A stretch of DNA of 64,000 nucleotides from Mesocentrotus franciscanus (Eukaryota > Echinodermata > Echinoidea > Camarodonta > Strongylocentrotidae). Every line of letters starts with the position of its first letter. The first letter of the stretch is position 1. Below, in pieces: positions 55,601 to 64,000 of this stretch. A program made the translations under genes and the position numbers. The notes below the pieces were generated by a model, which saw only the letters and a program-made list of their open reading frames with translations, was not told where the DNA came from and did not search any database. The DNA lies in contig CP137672.1 of NCBI GenBank assembly GCA_037976565.1, positions 32,224,843 through 32,288,842 of the forward strand, given 5' to 3'.

Positions 55601-58600
55601 CGTTTTTTTCACAATGCAATCGCATGACCAGAACTGGTCTTTATCTTTAAACTTCTTCTAAAATGGGATTGCAGTCAGATCATAGACTGCAGTTGGCTTA
55701 AAAAGGACATTTTTGCTTTTAAATCGTTTGAAGCAAACAATTGATAATTGAATCAATTTCTCTTCCATCTTCTATCCTCTCTTTTTTCTATCCTAGGTTC
55801 AGTGAGATAGAAACCAAGCAGCTATTACGTCTCTTGACCAGCCACCCTCCTCCAACGGCAGCGGGCATTAGGTTCATCTCCATGGGCCTCTGTATGCTAC
55901 TTGCTTGTCCTTTCTTAGTCAGGTAGGGAGGCGCCTTGCTCATTGTAACAGCCATATGTTCCCCTATTCATAATAATAATAATCACATTATCACCTAATA
56001 CTACGTTTCTAAGCGCTTTACATTGTAATTATTATTACCCTGGTCATTTGATTCAATTGCCAATCCACACATGGTGGTGCGCTCGCTCTGCTCTCTTGGG
56101 AGTATTCTGGCCAGGCGCCATTTTACATAAGCTCACACATGCCAATCCAATCACATTAACGTTTGCTAACTACTGGGTACCCATTTAACACCTGGGTGGA
56201 GAGTGACAAATGTAGATTGATGTGACATTAGTGCCGCGGTGGGACTCGAACCACAAACCATGCGATCCACAGTCCAGTGACATATCCACTAGATCACGAC
56301 ACCTCTACATATATACTTCCCAGTGTGAGTATGTGTATTGTCTTTTAGCCAGATGTGGATTCTACCCCTGTGTCTGTTGGCATGTTCGAGAAGTGTTGTA
56401 TGATTGTACATTTGCAATTGCATTTTTTACTTGTGCACTACTATTTCTAGAAATATGATAATATAGTTAAAAATTACTGCACTTTCTTGTCAGACCTTAC
56501 TAGTTTGATAGACTGAAACTGGATTTGTATGGAATATTAAAGATAAGGGGTTTAGTGTACTGGTTTGGATGAAGTTATAATGAAAAGGACAGATTTCAAC
56601 CATCTAAATATACCTTGCGATGACGAACAGGATAATACATACACTGAATTACAGTTAGAATATTAAGTTCATTTTTCGTAGAACCACTATAACAGATTTC
56701 TTGAATGTTGTTTGTCTTAATACAGTGGAGATGATGAGAAGATAGTGACACAGTGGATTAACTGGTTGGTCAAGGAAGGACCCAGATTCGAGACGTAAGT
56801 AGATCACATTTCCACTGTCTGTACATTCATGATCTGTATGAGGATGTGTGTACTGAAAAACCAAAAGCTTTCCCAGATTTCTTGAGTGGTCCAAATTTGA
56901 AGTGTTGCATGCCACTTAATTATTGAATGTCAATGTTGGATTTTGGAATTCATTAATATTTTTTGCTGTGAAAGTATCTTGTTTTTACAATATTACTCAG
57001 CTAGACAAGTGTTGTAACTCTAATGTTGTACAAATGTAAAACATTGATTCTCAAATACAAGCTCTGCAGCTCAACTGGCTTAGTCTGGCTTGCAAAAAAC
57101 AATAAAAATAATAACTAAAAAAATAAGCATCCTTCAGGCTTGTTAGGTCTTATTCAAATGTGAACCTTTTAATGGCTCACCCTTCCAGACCTGGTAGAGT
57201 GTACTGTATTCATCATTTTACAGCCTTTCTAACAAGTCGGGAAAGGAATAGGTTATTGGACATTTTTCTGATAAAGAAAGGAAGTTTTGCAACATTTTAT
57301 ACTTAACATCCCTGTGTGATCTGTTCTTGTTTTCCAGGGAGAGTGGTGTAAGTGCTTCCTTCAGTGAGATGTTACTTCTGATGGCCATTCATTTCCATGC
57401 GAATCAGATGCAAGCCATTGTTGATTTAGTGTGCACCACTCTTGGAATGAAGGTACAAACTTTTGAGTGCTATCTTTGCACTTTATATTTTCAGTGCTGT
57501 AAAATCCTATGTTATATATGTACTCGTTGACTCTGTTATCTTTTAGTTCATGTACAAATTTTACCTCAATTGATGCTCGACTCTTTATGTGCCATTCAAA
57601 AGTGATCTCTTTTGCCACATTGTTCTTAACTCTTTGCCCGCCACGTACACAATCCCCCCTGTGCCACATTGTTTTTTAGGGTGCCACCTTAGGAGGGGTT
57701 CTGCATGGACTATGGACAAAAGCAGTTTCAAAAACTCAATTTTTCTCGGAAAATGTCAATGTAAAAATGTCTGCAGCGGTGCAATGAAGTGTGATGTGTA
57801 TACAATGCGAAGCACGCGTACTATTGTGTGTGTGCGTACAATAGAATTAAATGCGTTCCGTGTGTATTGTGAATGAAATGTGACTTGAGTCGAAGTTGGC
57901 AGCCCGCTGTATGTTCCGCTAGCCGAACGTAGCGGGCAAAGAGTTAAAAGAACACCTAGTTTAGACAAAAATTCCTGAATAATCTGTCATAGGTTACTTC
58001 GCAAAACTAGTGGTTGAAAAGAAACAACATTATTATTGGTCATCTATAATAGTCTGACTGGTTCAGTGTTATTAGTTTGACTGAGATAAAATGAGTCTTA
58101 GAGATGTGTGGGTTAAAATTCTAATGAAATTGGAATGGGTTTGCACAATGCACATATACTTCCTTAAATCTTGGACACTCTTTTATCATTCAAAACAGGT
58201 TCACTGAACAGAACCCCACAACTTAGAATTACTCAATAATGAATAATTTACATTTTGTTCTGTTTCTCTCATTTAGATTGCCATGAGAACAAACTCCCTT
58301 GCCAAGATGAGGCTTCTCTTTATTCAAGACATATTCACAGAACAGGTATGTACATCTTTATATATGTTGAATAGTGATGGCCATCCACAAAATACTCCTT
58401 GTAGTGTACAAGTACATGTGGAGATAAAGTCAAGATCTAGATTGAGTGAAACAAAGCGTTGCATTGCATTGAATTCAGTTTAAGAACTTTTTGAGCAGAC
58501 ATGAAGTCAGTCTGAAGACCAGAATCTTCGGATGTTGAAATACATATTCTCCAGTATACAAAGCTCTAGGTATGGTGCTATGGTATATGAATTCCCTAAA

Positions 58601-61600
58601 TGAGCTCTATGTCATGTTCTGCATGCTTTAGTGTAGTGTCTGTATGAGGAAAATTCTCCCAAATACCTCCAGCACCTGATAATGCACAGTTGTTCCTATT
58701 TCCTACAAAATACACCTTTCAGGATCGCTTCTAGACAGTTACTTTCACATTGAATTTGCATGCCCATGCTAAGATCAGGTAGGTTTTTCTCATTGGTCAG
58801 TTTGTCTAATGGTTATGATGTGTATGATATGTGGTTTCCCTAACTCCTTGATTTGACCTACTGCTTGCTTACATAGGTTGCAGCAGCACATGCTGTAACG
58901 GTAGCAGTCACACCTAAGCTGAGTGCATCGACGACAGGTTTCCTACCGGTTCACTGTGTGTTCCATCTCCTCAAGAGCAGAGCATTCACCAAACACAACA
59001 TTCCAATTAAAGTAAGTTTGTGGGCAAATTTAGATGCTCCAACATATGTTGTGGTGATAATTGCTTCAGGATTTAATTTTGGCAAAGATATGGGTTAGGG
59101 TAACATATTTTTTTTCATTATGTTTAGGGTTAGGGTTATGGTTATGGTTAGGTATAGTATTTGGTAAAGGGGTGAAAATGATCCTTTGTTTAGTCTAGGC
59201 CATTGACTACAGAGGAACTGTCGTGAAAGCATTTGCATACAACCACCAAAGTTTACCCTTGGTTGGTTTGAATAAAGCAAAGAATTTAAGAAAGAGATGA
59301 GTGAAAATTTAGAATAACCCAATGCAGGATAAGAAAATTATGGTGTTTTTAATATGTGATAGACAAACAAAAGTTGGAAACTTAATTATTTAGCTTGCAA
59401 GGAGCTCTCCTTATGTATTGTAGTGTACAGCAGTTTTTGTAAAATTCCTCTTCATCTCCAAAGAAAAAAATTCCTCATACTTTGTGTATCTTAGATATAT
59501 TGCTTGACACATGGTAATAGGGCGGCCCCTTTATGAAATCTATTTATTCAGCTACAACCAAGAATATGGATATCTTTAATAATCCCTCCTTACTTCTAAT
59601 TTGTTATTTTTCTTGTCAAGGATTGGCTGTTCAGACAGATTTGCAATGCGACCCCACCCCTTCACCCTCTGCTCCCCCCTCTCATTGAAGTGTTTGTGAC
59701 CTCAGTGGTCATGCCCACCCAGTCTGGCTCCAAGCATCTTCGGAACGCTCCACTCTCTGAGAGGAGATCCTGTCTGTTTTCAAATCATCTGCTGTGTCCT
59801 TTGTAAGTGGGTCGGAAGCCATGGAGGTGGACGAGAAGGCAGAGATTGGGGAGGAAGAGCGAATGACGGCACAGCTGCTCATGCTCTACTATGTGCTACT
59901 CTATGAAGACTGTGTGCTGAATAATATGAAACATCTCAGTGAGTGCAAAACCCTACCTGCTTCTGGGCGATATTTATTATATATATATGCATGTTATTAT
60001 GAATTGATACACATGTTATTTTGCATACTATATCTCGATTTGAAACATCCATTTCCCCTATTTTTATGGGGAAAATACTTTTTCCTCATACAATATTCTG
60101 ACTCTCAGCCCTCAAAATTCAGACTTCATCTTGAGAATCTTAGCATCTCTACTCTTTTTAAAAAAATCTGTTTACTTCAGAGATAGAACTTAGACTGCAG
60201 ACTATTTATTTCATCAATTGTTTTTCAAGTGACAGCTAGGACATATTATGTAGGCGCATTAATTTATCCCAGCACATTGAAGATATCATACAAATTACAT
60301 GTGAGAAATTTAATTTGTTCTTTTCTCCAGTGATCATCAACGAACGACCCTTGACCTACTCCAGTCAACTCATCTCCCAGCTACCCATCAAGTACCTGGT
60401 ACGACATGCCCAGACCAAGCAGACAGAGTATGGCGCCCTCTATCCCATCTTGCTACGCTGCGTGTCGACCCACTATCCACACTTGTGCCTGGTGGAGGAG
60501 TGGCTGGCGGACGAGGTTGAGGAGAGGACACGACAGAGGATGAGGAAGAGGAACATCGGTGGGAGGAGGGCGGTGAGAGAGAATTGTACACTGGAGGAAC
60601 TCAAGAAAGGTATGATTGATGGTGATGATGAAGATGACCATGGTGTTGATTATAATGATGATGATAAGATGATGATGACTTGATGAAAATGATGATGACA
60701 GTGACAACAATGATAGTGATGATGGTGATGAGGGTGGTATTAGTGAAGAAAAAAACAAATTATTATTTCAATGATGATGGAGTAATGAAATATGACGACA
60801 AGTTGGAAATGATGCTTTATTTGTTGTACTTACAACACAAAAGTAGGAATTTGCTAATCTAGCACGAGCTTAAGGATATTAAATTATGCACGTACAATTA
60901 TTTAATGTATGGAACTGACAATTGAAAAATTTGTCTTCCCTCCTAGCTTTGTCTACAGTCTTAACCAACCCCACCCCAGCCGTTCTTATCCTGGAATCAC
61001 TTCTTGACCGAGACAACCCTCAGTTGATGGAGTATTCAGACACCCTTGTGGCCAGTCTCTTGGGACTGCTTGACCCACAGGTACCTAGGAAGGTGACCAG
61101 TATGGCAGTCAGTCTGTGGCACAAACTCAACACTGTCATGCCAAGAAAGTGAGTTATTCCAACAATTCCTGCTTTTCAATGAATTTCCTGAAAATAGAAC
61201 AGATGATGTGCTGTATTCAAAGTTATATAAATGACATGCAAGATCTTATTTCATGTGTAACTTAGCAGCATCTGGACAGATATATTATAAGTGTGTATTG
61301 TGTTGCCATTGTTATTAGAACTCTTTTTGTTGTCATCGTCATCGTTGTCGTCACCATCTTCATCATCATCATCATTGTCTTCATTGTTGCTTTTTTTTTT
61401 GGGGGGGGGGATATCTATTTGTATATCTTTGTTCATGGCAAAATATTGATACGTGTTTATTAACCTCAATTAATGATGTGTATTCTATTCTACAGATTAC
61501 ATGTGATGACAGTCAATGCATTAGGCGAGACCAAACCAGTGACACCATTCAGTGAGGAAGATTTGACCCTTGACCCTCTCATAGTACTAAGGTGTGATCT

Positions 61601-63927
61601 GCGGGTATTCAGGTAAGCAGACTATATAGGAGATATGAAGTTGTAGTGGTAGTTTTTTTTTCTTTTCAAATCTTAATTTTGCAGGGGGATTTCTTTGTGC
61701 ACCACCTCCATATTTAAGGGTTCTTTCCTTTTTTCAGGTTCTAGAGGGACCTTTTGAGGGTCATTGTGTAATGGACATTTGTTATTGACAAGCCTTGCTC
61801 TAGTACTGTGAAAGCAAACATCATTAATACCAGGGGACCTATGACCATAAGTGCTGTCTGTGAGATTCGGTAATTGAGAATTAATGCCGTAACTACAGGT
61901 ACATAATGTAACATTTTTATACTGTGCTTCCAAAATTGGGTAAACTATAGTCAAACAGGCCTAAGCAACCACCTATCTTTACAGACCACATTCTTTTGTT
62001 TTCCTTGGACAGAATTTTTTCATTGAGACATGTACTAAATAAATCTGTACCTGGAGGCCACCTGCCTATAAAGGCCATCTATCTTGTCTCCTTCAAGTGG
62101 TCTTTACATACAGGTTTTACTGTATTTGGTACTTGAATTGTATATATCAACAGCATCTGTGTTCATCTTCACTTCATGCAATCTTTCCTTAACAGATGTC
62201 CGCCCATCCTAGAGCTGGTGTTACAGACCCTGAGAGCCTATCTAGCAGCATGCAGGGCATACCTCTCCTCACACATCCTCTCCAACCCCACAGTGGCCAG
62301 GGCTAGACCGGATACCAGCAGCCCCACAGCCCTGCCCTCCCAGCTGGAGAGGGAGGAACTCAAGGCGGCACTGCTCATCACCCAGGAGAGCGCTGCCATG
62401 CAGATACTCTTGGAGATCTGTATGCCATTTGATAATGAGAAGGTAAGTAGAATGGCAGTGTAGTAAAAGTAACATTTTCATGATATCAGTTACTGTTTAG
62501 TAAATTACAAGTACTGCTCTTTTAAGGATTGTATTATGAGTAAGGAGTCTTGACTGCAAGTTTTCAGCACAAATTAAAAAATCTTGGTAGTAACATTATA
62601 TTTAGACAGATCAATCTGTGTGCATAGCATATTGTCCTTTGCACTTTCGCCAAGGTGTATGGTCATTGTGTGAACAGAACTAGAGATTCATGGTTTCCAT
62701 GTAATTTAGCTCTCAGGCTACCATTTTGCAGTTGTTTTAATAAACTATTCTACTACTAAAAATGATGCTGTTCAGATCCTACTAGAGATAGATCTCCCAT
62801 TTGATAACAAGAATATAAGAAGAATGGCAGAATACTATAGGTAGGAATTCATGTTTTCTATGTAGCTTAGAGAGCTTGGCAGTCAAAATCTGTCTGTCAT
62901 TTGATGGGTAGACCAGCTGGTATTAATTAAGGACAGTCCTTGGTTTCCATGGTATTATTGAGAATGTGATGCAGTTCAGATCCTGCAAGAAATCTGTCTG
63001 CCATGCCTTTTCATAGCTAGAAGGTGGGTCAGAAAGCAGAGTAGTAAAGGTAGAAATGCACTGGTTTCATGGCGATTAGGATGTGCAAGAGTAAAGAAGA
63101 TATTACATGCTCTAGATGTCAATGAGGCATACTACAAAACCAGAATCTCACAGTAGAAGTTCATTTAGTGGCATAGAAGGAGTTCATGGAGACGTTTTAT
63201 TGTCCTTGTAGGTTGAAGAGAGTCGTCTGTCCTGCCTGAGAGAGATCCAGTGTCAAGTGTGTTCATTGTTACATCAAATGTTCATTGCTGACCCAAACCT
63301 AGCCAAGCTGATCCACTTTCAGGTAACTATGAAACCTTTTTGACCATGGCTCTTACAATTATTGTAACCATTTTACGGATAGCACATTACTGCCATGAAT
63401 GTATACTGTTATGAAGTGTACTATATGCTCCATAATTCGTGTTATAACCCAAGATTTAAGAATGTCTCTTTTTCATGTGCAAACTTCTGGATGATAAAGG
63501 CATTTGATGTGGCTGTTATGCTCACTACTATTGCTTTGATCAGAGGGTGCAAACCTGGAATATTAACAAGATCTTTTTTAAAGTCAAGGTTATGAAAATG
63601 GAAATTAGGTGTTCACAGTCTTTATATTCCAACAACACAAGTTTATCAGTCATGAATCATTCTTTATTATTGTTTTTCTTCTCTCTCACAGTATGAATGA
63701 GGTTTGTCTTGTGCCAGTAGCCTTATCTTATGTTAATCTTTGCTCTAGGATGATGTGATGGGGTTTCTTCTTGTGATAATAGCTAAATTATATCATGTTA
63801 ATTTGACTCACTTGTCCAGGGTTATGCGAGTGAACTTCTACCCGTGACAGTAGCCGGTGTTCCTTCAATGCACATCTGTCTTGATTTCATCCCTGAGCTA
63901 CTGGCCCAGCCTGACATGGCCAAACAG
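43650..63927 (+). CDS. INTS2: Integrator complex subunit 2, partial (3' end beyond window)
   Basis: Nineteen coding exons: 43,650-43,932; 49,329-49,461; 49,896-49,995; 51,006-51,119; 51,595-51,725; 54,087-54,260; 54,653-54,822; 55,797-55,922; 56,726-56,794; 57,338-57,452; 58,277-58,345; 58,877-59,011; 59,621-59,938; 60,331-60,609; 60,947-61,148; 61,496-61,612; 62,196-62,442; 63,212-63,322; 63,820-63,927. Every intron is GT-AG and phases match. The roughly 1,000 codons correspond colinearly to vertebrate INTS2 (about 1,200 residues). Conserved stretches include LLPCLVRMSLCAP, GERQDEDSIGGRRRT, LPGLAVALSLDHA, ESGVSASFSEMLLL and VAGVPSMHICLDFIPELLAQP. INTS2 is an alpha-helical-repeat scaffold subunit of the nuclear Integrator complex, which cleaves snRNA 3' ends and attenuates RNA polymerase II. 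One base is missing in exon 1 (about 43,876) and one in exon 13 (about 59,758); elsewhere the frame is clean, suggesting consensus errors. Confidence 0.97.
44243..45122. mobile_element. Family C element, 880 bp, 9-bp target duplication
   Basis: The element starts TAGACCGAAAGCTTCAG and ends TTATTTCTGTCTA, the termini of the 152-bp copy at 29,899. It is flanked by TCCCTTTGG on both sides (44,234-44,242 and 45,123-45,131). The shared outer parts cover 44,243-44,330 and 45,055-45,122. About 725 bp between them is absent from the short copy, so either this is the longer parent form or a further element inserted here. No transposase ORF. Located in INTS2 intron 1. Confidence 0.85.
45228..46167 (-). 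pseudogene. LINE reverse transcriptase, C-terminal part
   Basis: The minus strand resumes at SLIGPTLFLLYINDI after the inserted element, carries MRLFADDSTLYRE and the thumb region (MMDFNVKKCAILTITRK, VKEYKYLGVTV), shifts frame near 45,700, and continues with LEQVQRTAARFVYCDY and IRIWNHLPGSAV to the stop at 45,228. These are the usual landmarks of CR1/Jockey-group ORF2 C-termini. Confidence 0.88.
46166..46290. mobile_element. Short inverted-repeat element, family B copy 2
   Basis: The 125-bp insert begins CAGGGTCCGTTACGATTGATCC-like sequence and ends TTTGTAATACGGGGCCC, with an internal palindrome (TTGATTGATATCAATCAA). It separates two halves of a LINE reverse transcriptase frame, which fixes its boundaries to within a few bases. 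A CTGG or CCAG flank on both sides may be a 4-bp target duplication. Confidence 0.85.
46265..47952 (-). pseudogene. LINE endonuclease and reverse transcriptase, N-terminal part
   Basis: Two overlapping minus-strand frames cover this part: 47,952-46,810 (endonuclease end and linker) and 47,014-46,265 (fingers and palm of reverse transcriptase). The frame changes around 46,850-46,900, inside LQQLDPSKASGPDELPPK. The reading stops at WRDVTSG where the family B element has inserted. Confidence 0.85.
47952..48361. mobile_element. 410-bp MITE with long terminal inverted repeats
   Basis: The left end TTAGCCTCTTGTCGATGGCC and the right end's complement are nearly identical for about 65 bp, through AGTCCGTAAATTCTGGCG and GAGCCAGAT. 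AGACTCC occurs at both outer edges and may be the target duplication. The element abuts the broken 5' end of the LINE. The interior has no ORF. Confidence 0.85.
48362..49328. other. Rest of INTS2 intron 1
   Basis: AT-rich intron with a direct repeat of about 75 bp (TTCATTGAATTGTGAAATACA and CATTTTATTTGTTGTACAATG at 48,751-48,822 and again at 48,821-48,890). No other feature seen. Confidence 0.5.
50490..50986. mobile_element. TTAA-flanked MITE in INTS2 intron 3
   Basis: TTAA-AGGTAATACAAAGTTTTGG on the left is matched by the inverted CCAAAACTTTGCATTACCT-TTAA on the right, a terminal inverted repeat of about 19 bp with a TTAA target. The 497-bp element is non-coding. It shares TTAA and the AGGTA start with family A but not the interior. 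Confidence 0.85.
51808..51847 (+). pseudogene. Decayed duplicate of INTS2 exon 5 end
   Basis: TTCAGTCAGACACTCAAGTT and CAGGGCACTAACTGTATATT repeat the last coding bases and donor of exon 5 (CAGTCAGACACTGAAACT, CAGAGCCCTAGCTGTAAGT). A more diverged partial copy may lie at 51,755-51,800. The donor GT survives but the following bases are altered. Confidence 0.65.
52153..52210 (+). pseudogene. Decayed duplicate of INTS2 exon 6 start
   Basis: After a T-rich tract and AG, the sequence ATTGAGCTATGTCATCTACC, AAGTCTAGCTATAGCTC and TGTATCTAGACTATAC parallels the first 57 bases of exon 6 at about 80% identity. It would read IELCHLPSLAIALYLDY in the right phase, but no donor follows before an in-frame stop. 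It predates or accompanies the Penelope insertion that now lies between it and the real exon. Confidence 0.75.
52362..52402 (-). ncRNA. Candidate hammerhead-ribozyme motif, left pseudo-LTR
   Basis: The complement of the left arm carries the same CTGACGA ... CGAAAC core (52,390-52,396 and 52,367-52,371) as the right arm. Both copies agree across the core, which suggests that the element duplicated recently. Confidence 0.5.
52680..53636 (-). pseudogene. Penelope reverse transcriptase C-terminus and GIY-YIG endonuclease
   Basis: The minus-strand frame opens at 53,636. Its first 30 or so codons come from the inverted junction; the Penelope sequence then reads IECEGKIAFLDTLVHR, TSVYRKPTHTDQYIAF and SHHPISVKRGLVKCL, usual motifs after the reverse transcriptase core. 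GIVYNIPCKGCDRSYIGET, RPIKERITEHKRDV and SAVAEHAWDNQHQPDWD follow and mark the GIY-YIG nuclease with its CX2C-type zinc ligand region, YIGET and conserved R and H. The catalytic reverse transcriptase palm is absent. The frame continues past 52,680 into the pseudo-LTR without a family-like stop. Confidence 0.88.
53540..53636 (+). pseudogene. Inverted Penelope reverse transcriptase fragment
   Basis: The plus strand encodes LLKHMNSLEPTIQFTSEIEC, which ends at the same point where the minus-strand copy continues with the next part of the protein. It is complementary to the adjacent minus-strand sequence near 53,500-53,530. It joins directly to the right pseudo-LTR, so most of the second copy is deleted. 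Confidence 0.8.
53640..53930 (+). promoter_or_regulatory. Promoter-like part of the Penelope pseudo-LTR
   Basis: Four to five CCAAT boxes, as TGATTGGTTGAGC, TGATTGGTCGAGC (twice) and GGCCAATAGG, are spaced about 40-80 bp apart. An octamer-like ATTTGCATAATTAG lies near 53,796, and TATAAAG at 53,923-53,929. The mirrored set is present on the minus strand of the left arm. The motif combination is that of an RNA polymerase II promoter and reads towards INTS2 exon 6. Activity is unproven. Confidence 0.55.
53950..54000 (+). ncRNA. Candidate hammerhead-ribozyme motif, right pseudo-LTR
   Basis: CTGACGA at 53,958-53,964 matches the hammerhead CUGANGA core. A possible stem II (GTGT pairing with GCAC around a loop) follows, then ACGAAAC with the GAAA core at 53,983-53,986. 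Penelope-like elements are known to carry minimal type I hammerheads in their pseudo-LTRs, so the position fits. Stem II is short, and stem III with its cleavage site could not be settled by eye. Confidence 0.5.
55960..56305 (-). mobile_element. tRNA-derived SINE in INTS2 intron 8
   Basis: On the minus strand the element starts with a tRNA-like head (AGGTGTCGTGATCTAGTGG with an A box, and GTGGTTCGAGTCCCACC as B box, 56,300-56,225). A body follows that includes the minus-strand complement of CTACTGGGTACCCATTTAAC and CAAATGTAGATTG, and it ends in an (ATT)n tail (plus-strand TAATAATAATAATAA near 55,969). The head no longer forms a clean cloverleaf. This architecture is that of a SINE2-type element. 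Confidence 0.8.
57626..57947. mobile_element. TTAA-flanked MITE in INTS2 intron 10
   Basis: The 322-bp element begins TTAACTCTTTGCCCGCCACG and ends CGTAGCGGGCAAAGAGTTAA, an inverted repeat of about 20 bp whose tips are the TTAA target site. This terminus resembles known piggyBac-like ends. The interior is non-coding. Confidence 0.88.
60615..60735. repeat. GAT/ATG trinucleotide microsatellite
   Basis: Imperfect GATGATGATGA repeats occupy the start of INTS2 intron 14 immediately after the donor site, and keep frames open by composition. Confidence 0.9.
61326..61410. repeat. ATC/GTC microsatellite and G-run
   Basis: TCATCGTCATCGTTGTCGTCACC-like triplets, then T- and G-homopolymers, lie in INTS2 intron 15. 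Confidence 0.85.
61946..62124. mobile_element. TA-flanked MITE, family E copy 2
   Basis: The ends TA-TAGTCAAACAGG and CAGGTTTTACTG-TA match family E at 31,199-31,392 with substitutions. Internal blocks such as TTGAGACATGTACTAAA and the GACCAC motif are shared. It lies in INTS2 intron 16. Confidence 0.8.
62771..62840 (+). pseudogene. Decayed duplicate of INTS2 exon 17 end, first
   Basis: CAGATCCTACTAGAGATAGA, TCTCCCATTTGATAACAAG and AGAATGGCAG repeat the end of exon 17 and the start of its intron (CAGATACTCTTGGAGATCTG, TATGCCATTTGATAATGAG, AGAATGGCAG). The donor GT of the real exon is lost here. Confidence 0.8.
62964..63050 (+). pseudogene. Decayed duplicate of INTS2 exon 17 end, second
   Basis: CAGATCCTGCAAGAAATCTG, TCTGCCATGCCTTTTCATAG and AGCAGAGTAGTAAAGG form a third version of the same exon-intron junction, about 205 bp after the previous one. 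Segments such as TTGGTTTCCATGG between the copies are shared too, so the unit of duplication included intron sequence. Confidence 0.75.
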
Positions 63928-64000
63928 GTTTGTACTCTCCTGTTTCTTCAGATGTTCTCTTTAACCTTTGTGAAATGAAAAAGCTCCTTTGAGGTTCATT

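Noticed and set aside
56220..56300. A possible second tRNA gene on the minus strand
   Set aside because: A and B boxes are present but the acceptor and anticodon arms do not pair properly, and a SINE body with an (ATT)n tail follows; it is the head of a SINE.
59093..59160. GGTTAGGGTTATGG-like telomere-type repeats
   Set aside because: Only a few imperfect units within an INTS2 intron; a common chance or microsatellite occurrence.

Overview
This is a metazoan nuclear genomic window: split genes with GT-AG introns, a nuclear tRNA gene, and very dense transposon and satellite DNA. The transposon assemblage (CsRn1-type and Mag/SURL-type Ty3/Gypsy elements, CR1-like LINEs, a GIY-YIG Penelope-like element, a tRNA-derived SINE, many short inverted-repeat elements) together with the two host genes points to a marine invertebrate deuterostome, most likely a sea urchin. 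The species is inferred, not proven.

Layout. 0-30 kb is essentially gene-free. It holds short inverted-repeat transposons, a decayed CsRn1-type Gypsy element (about 4.1-8.8 kb), a pair of 1.2-kb inverted arms built of degenerate GTGCCCC repeats (11.42-12.64 and 17.99-19.23 kb), a Mag/SURL-type Gypsy remnant nested in another element between those arms (15.6-17.6 kb), several tandem-repeat families (21.3-23.3 kb), a 500-bp assembly gap (25,395-25,894) and a roughly 105-bp satellite array that begins at the gap edge (to 27.7 kb). 30.3-34.8 kb carries a thiopurine S-methyltransferase (TPMT)-family gene in eight coding exons on the + strand, with two extra, differently diverged copies of its terminal coding exon downstream (35.03 and 36.47 kb). 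38.6 kb has a tRNA-Gly(TCC) on the - strand. 39.3-43.6 kb is intergenic, with a LINE 3' end, a 15-bp minisatellite and tandem duplications. 43.65 kb to beyond the right edge is the + strand gene for Integrator complex subunit 2 (INTS2): 19 coding exons covering about 1,000 codons are present and the last part lies outside the window. Its introns hold a CR1-like LINE (interrupted by a short element), a head-to-head Penelope-like element inserted 14 bp upstream of an exon, a SINE and several MITEs.

Cross-cutting observations. (1) Both genes show local duplications of exon ends with adjoining intron sequence. Most copies are decayed, but two copies of the TPMT last exon stay open, in phase and acceptor-bearing, so they could act as alternative C-termini. 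(2) Both genes have isolated one-base deletions (TPMT exon 3, INTS2 exons 1 and 13) in otherwise well-conserved reading frames; consensus errors are the simplest explanation. (3) Several short inverted-repeat families can be defined from this window alone by paired copies or perfect target-site duplications (TTAA, TA, and 9 bp).

The two host genes are not functionally linked as far as can be seen: TPMT is a small SAM-dependent methyltransferase, INTS2 a scaffold subunit of the nuclear Integrator complex. No prokaryotic features, operons or CRISPR arrays are present.
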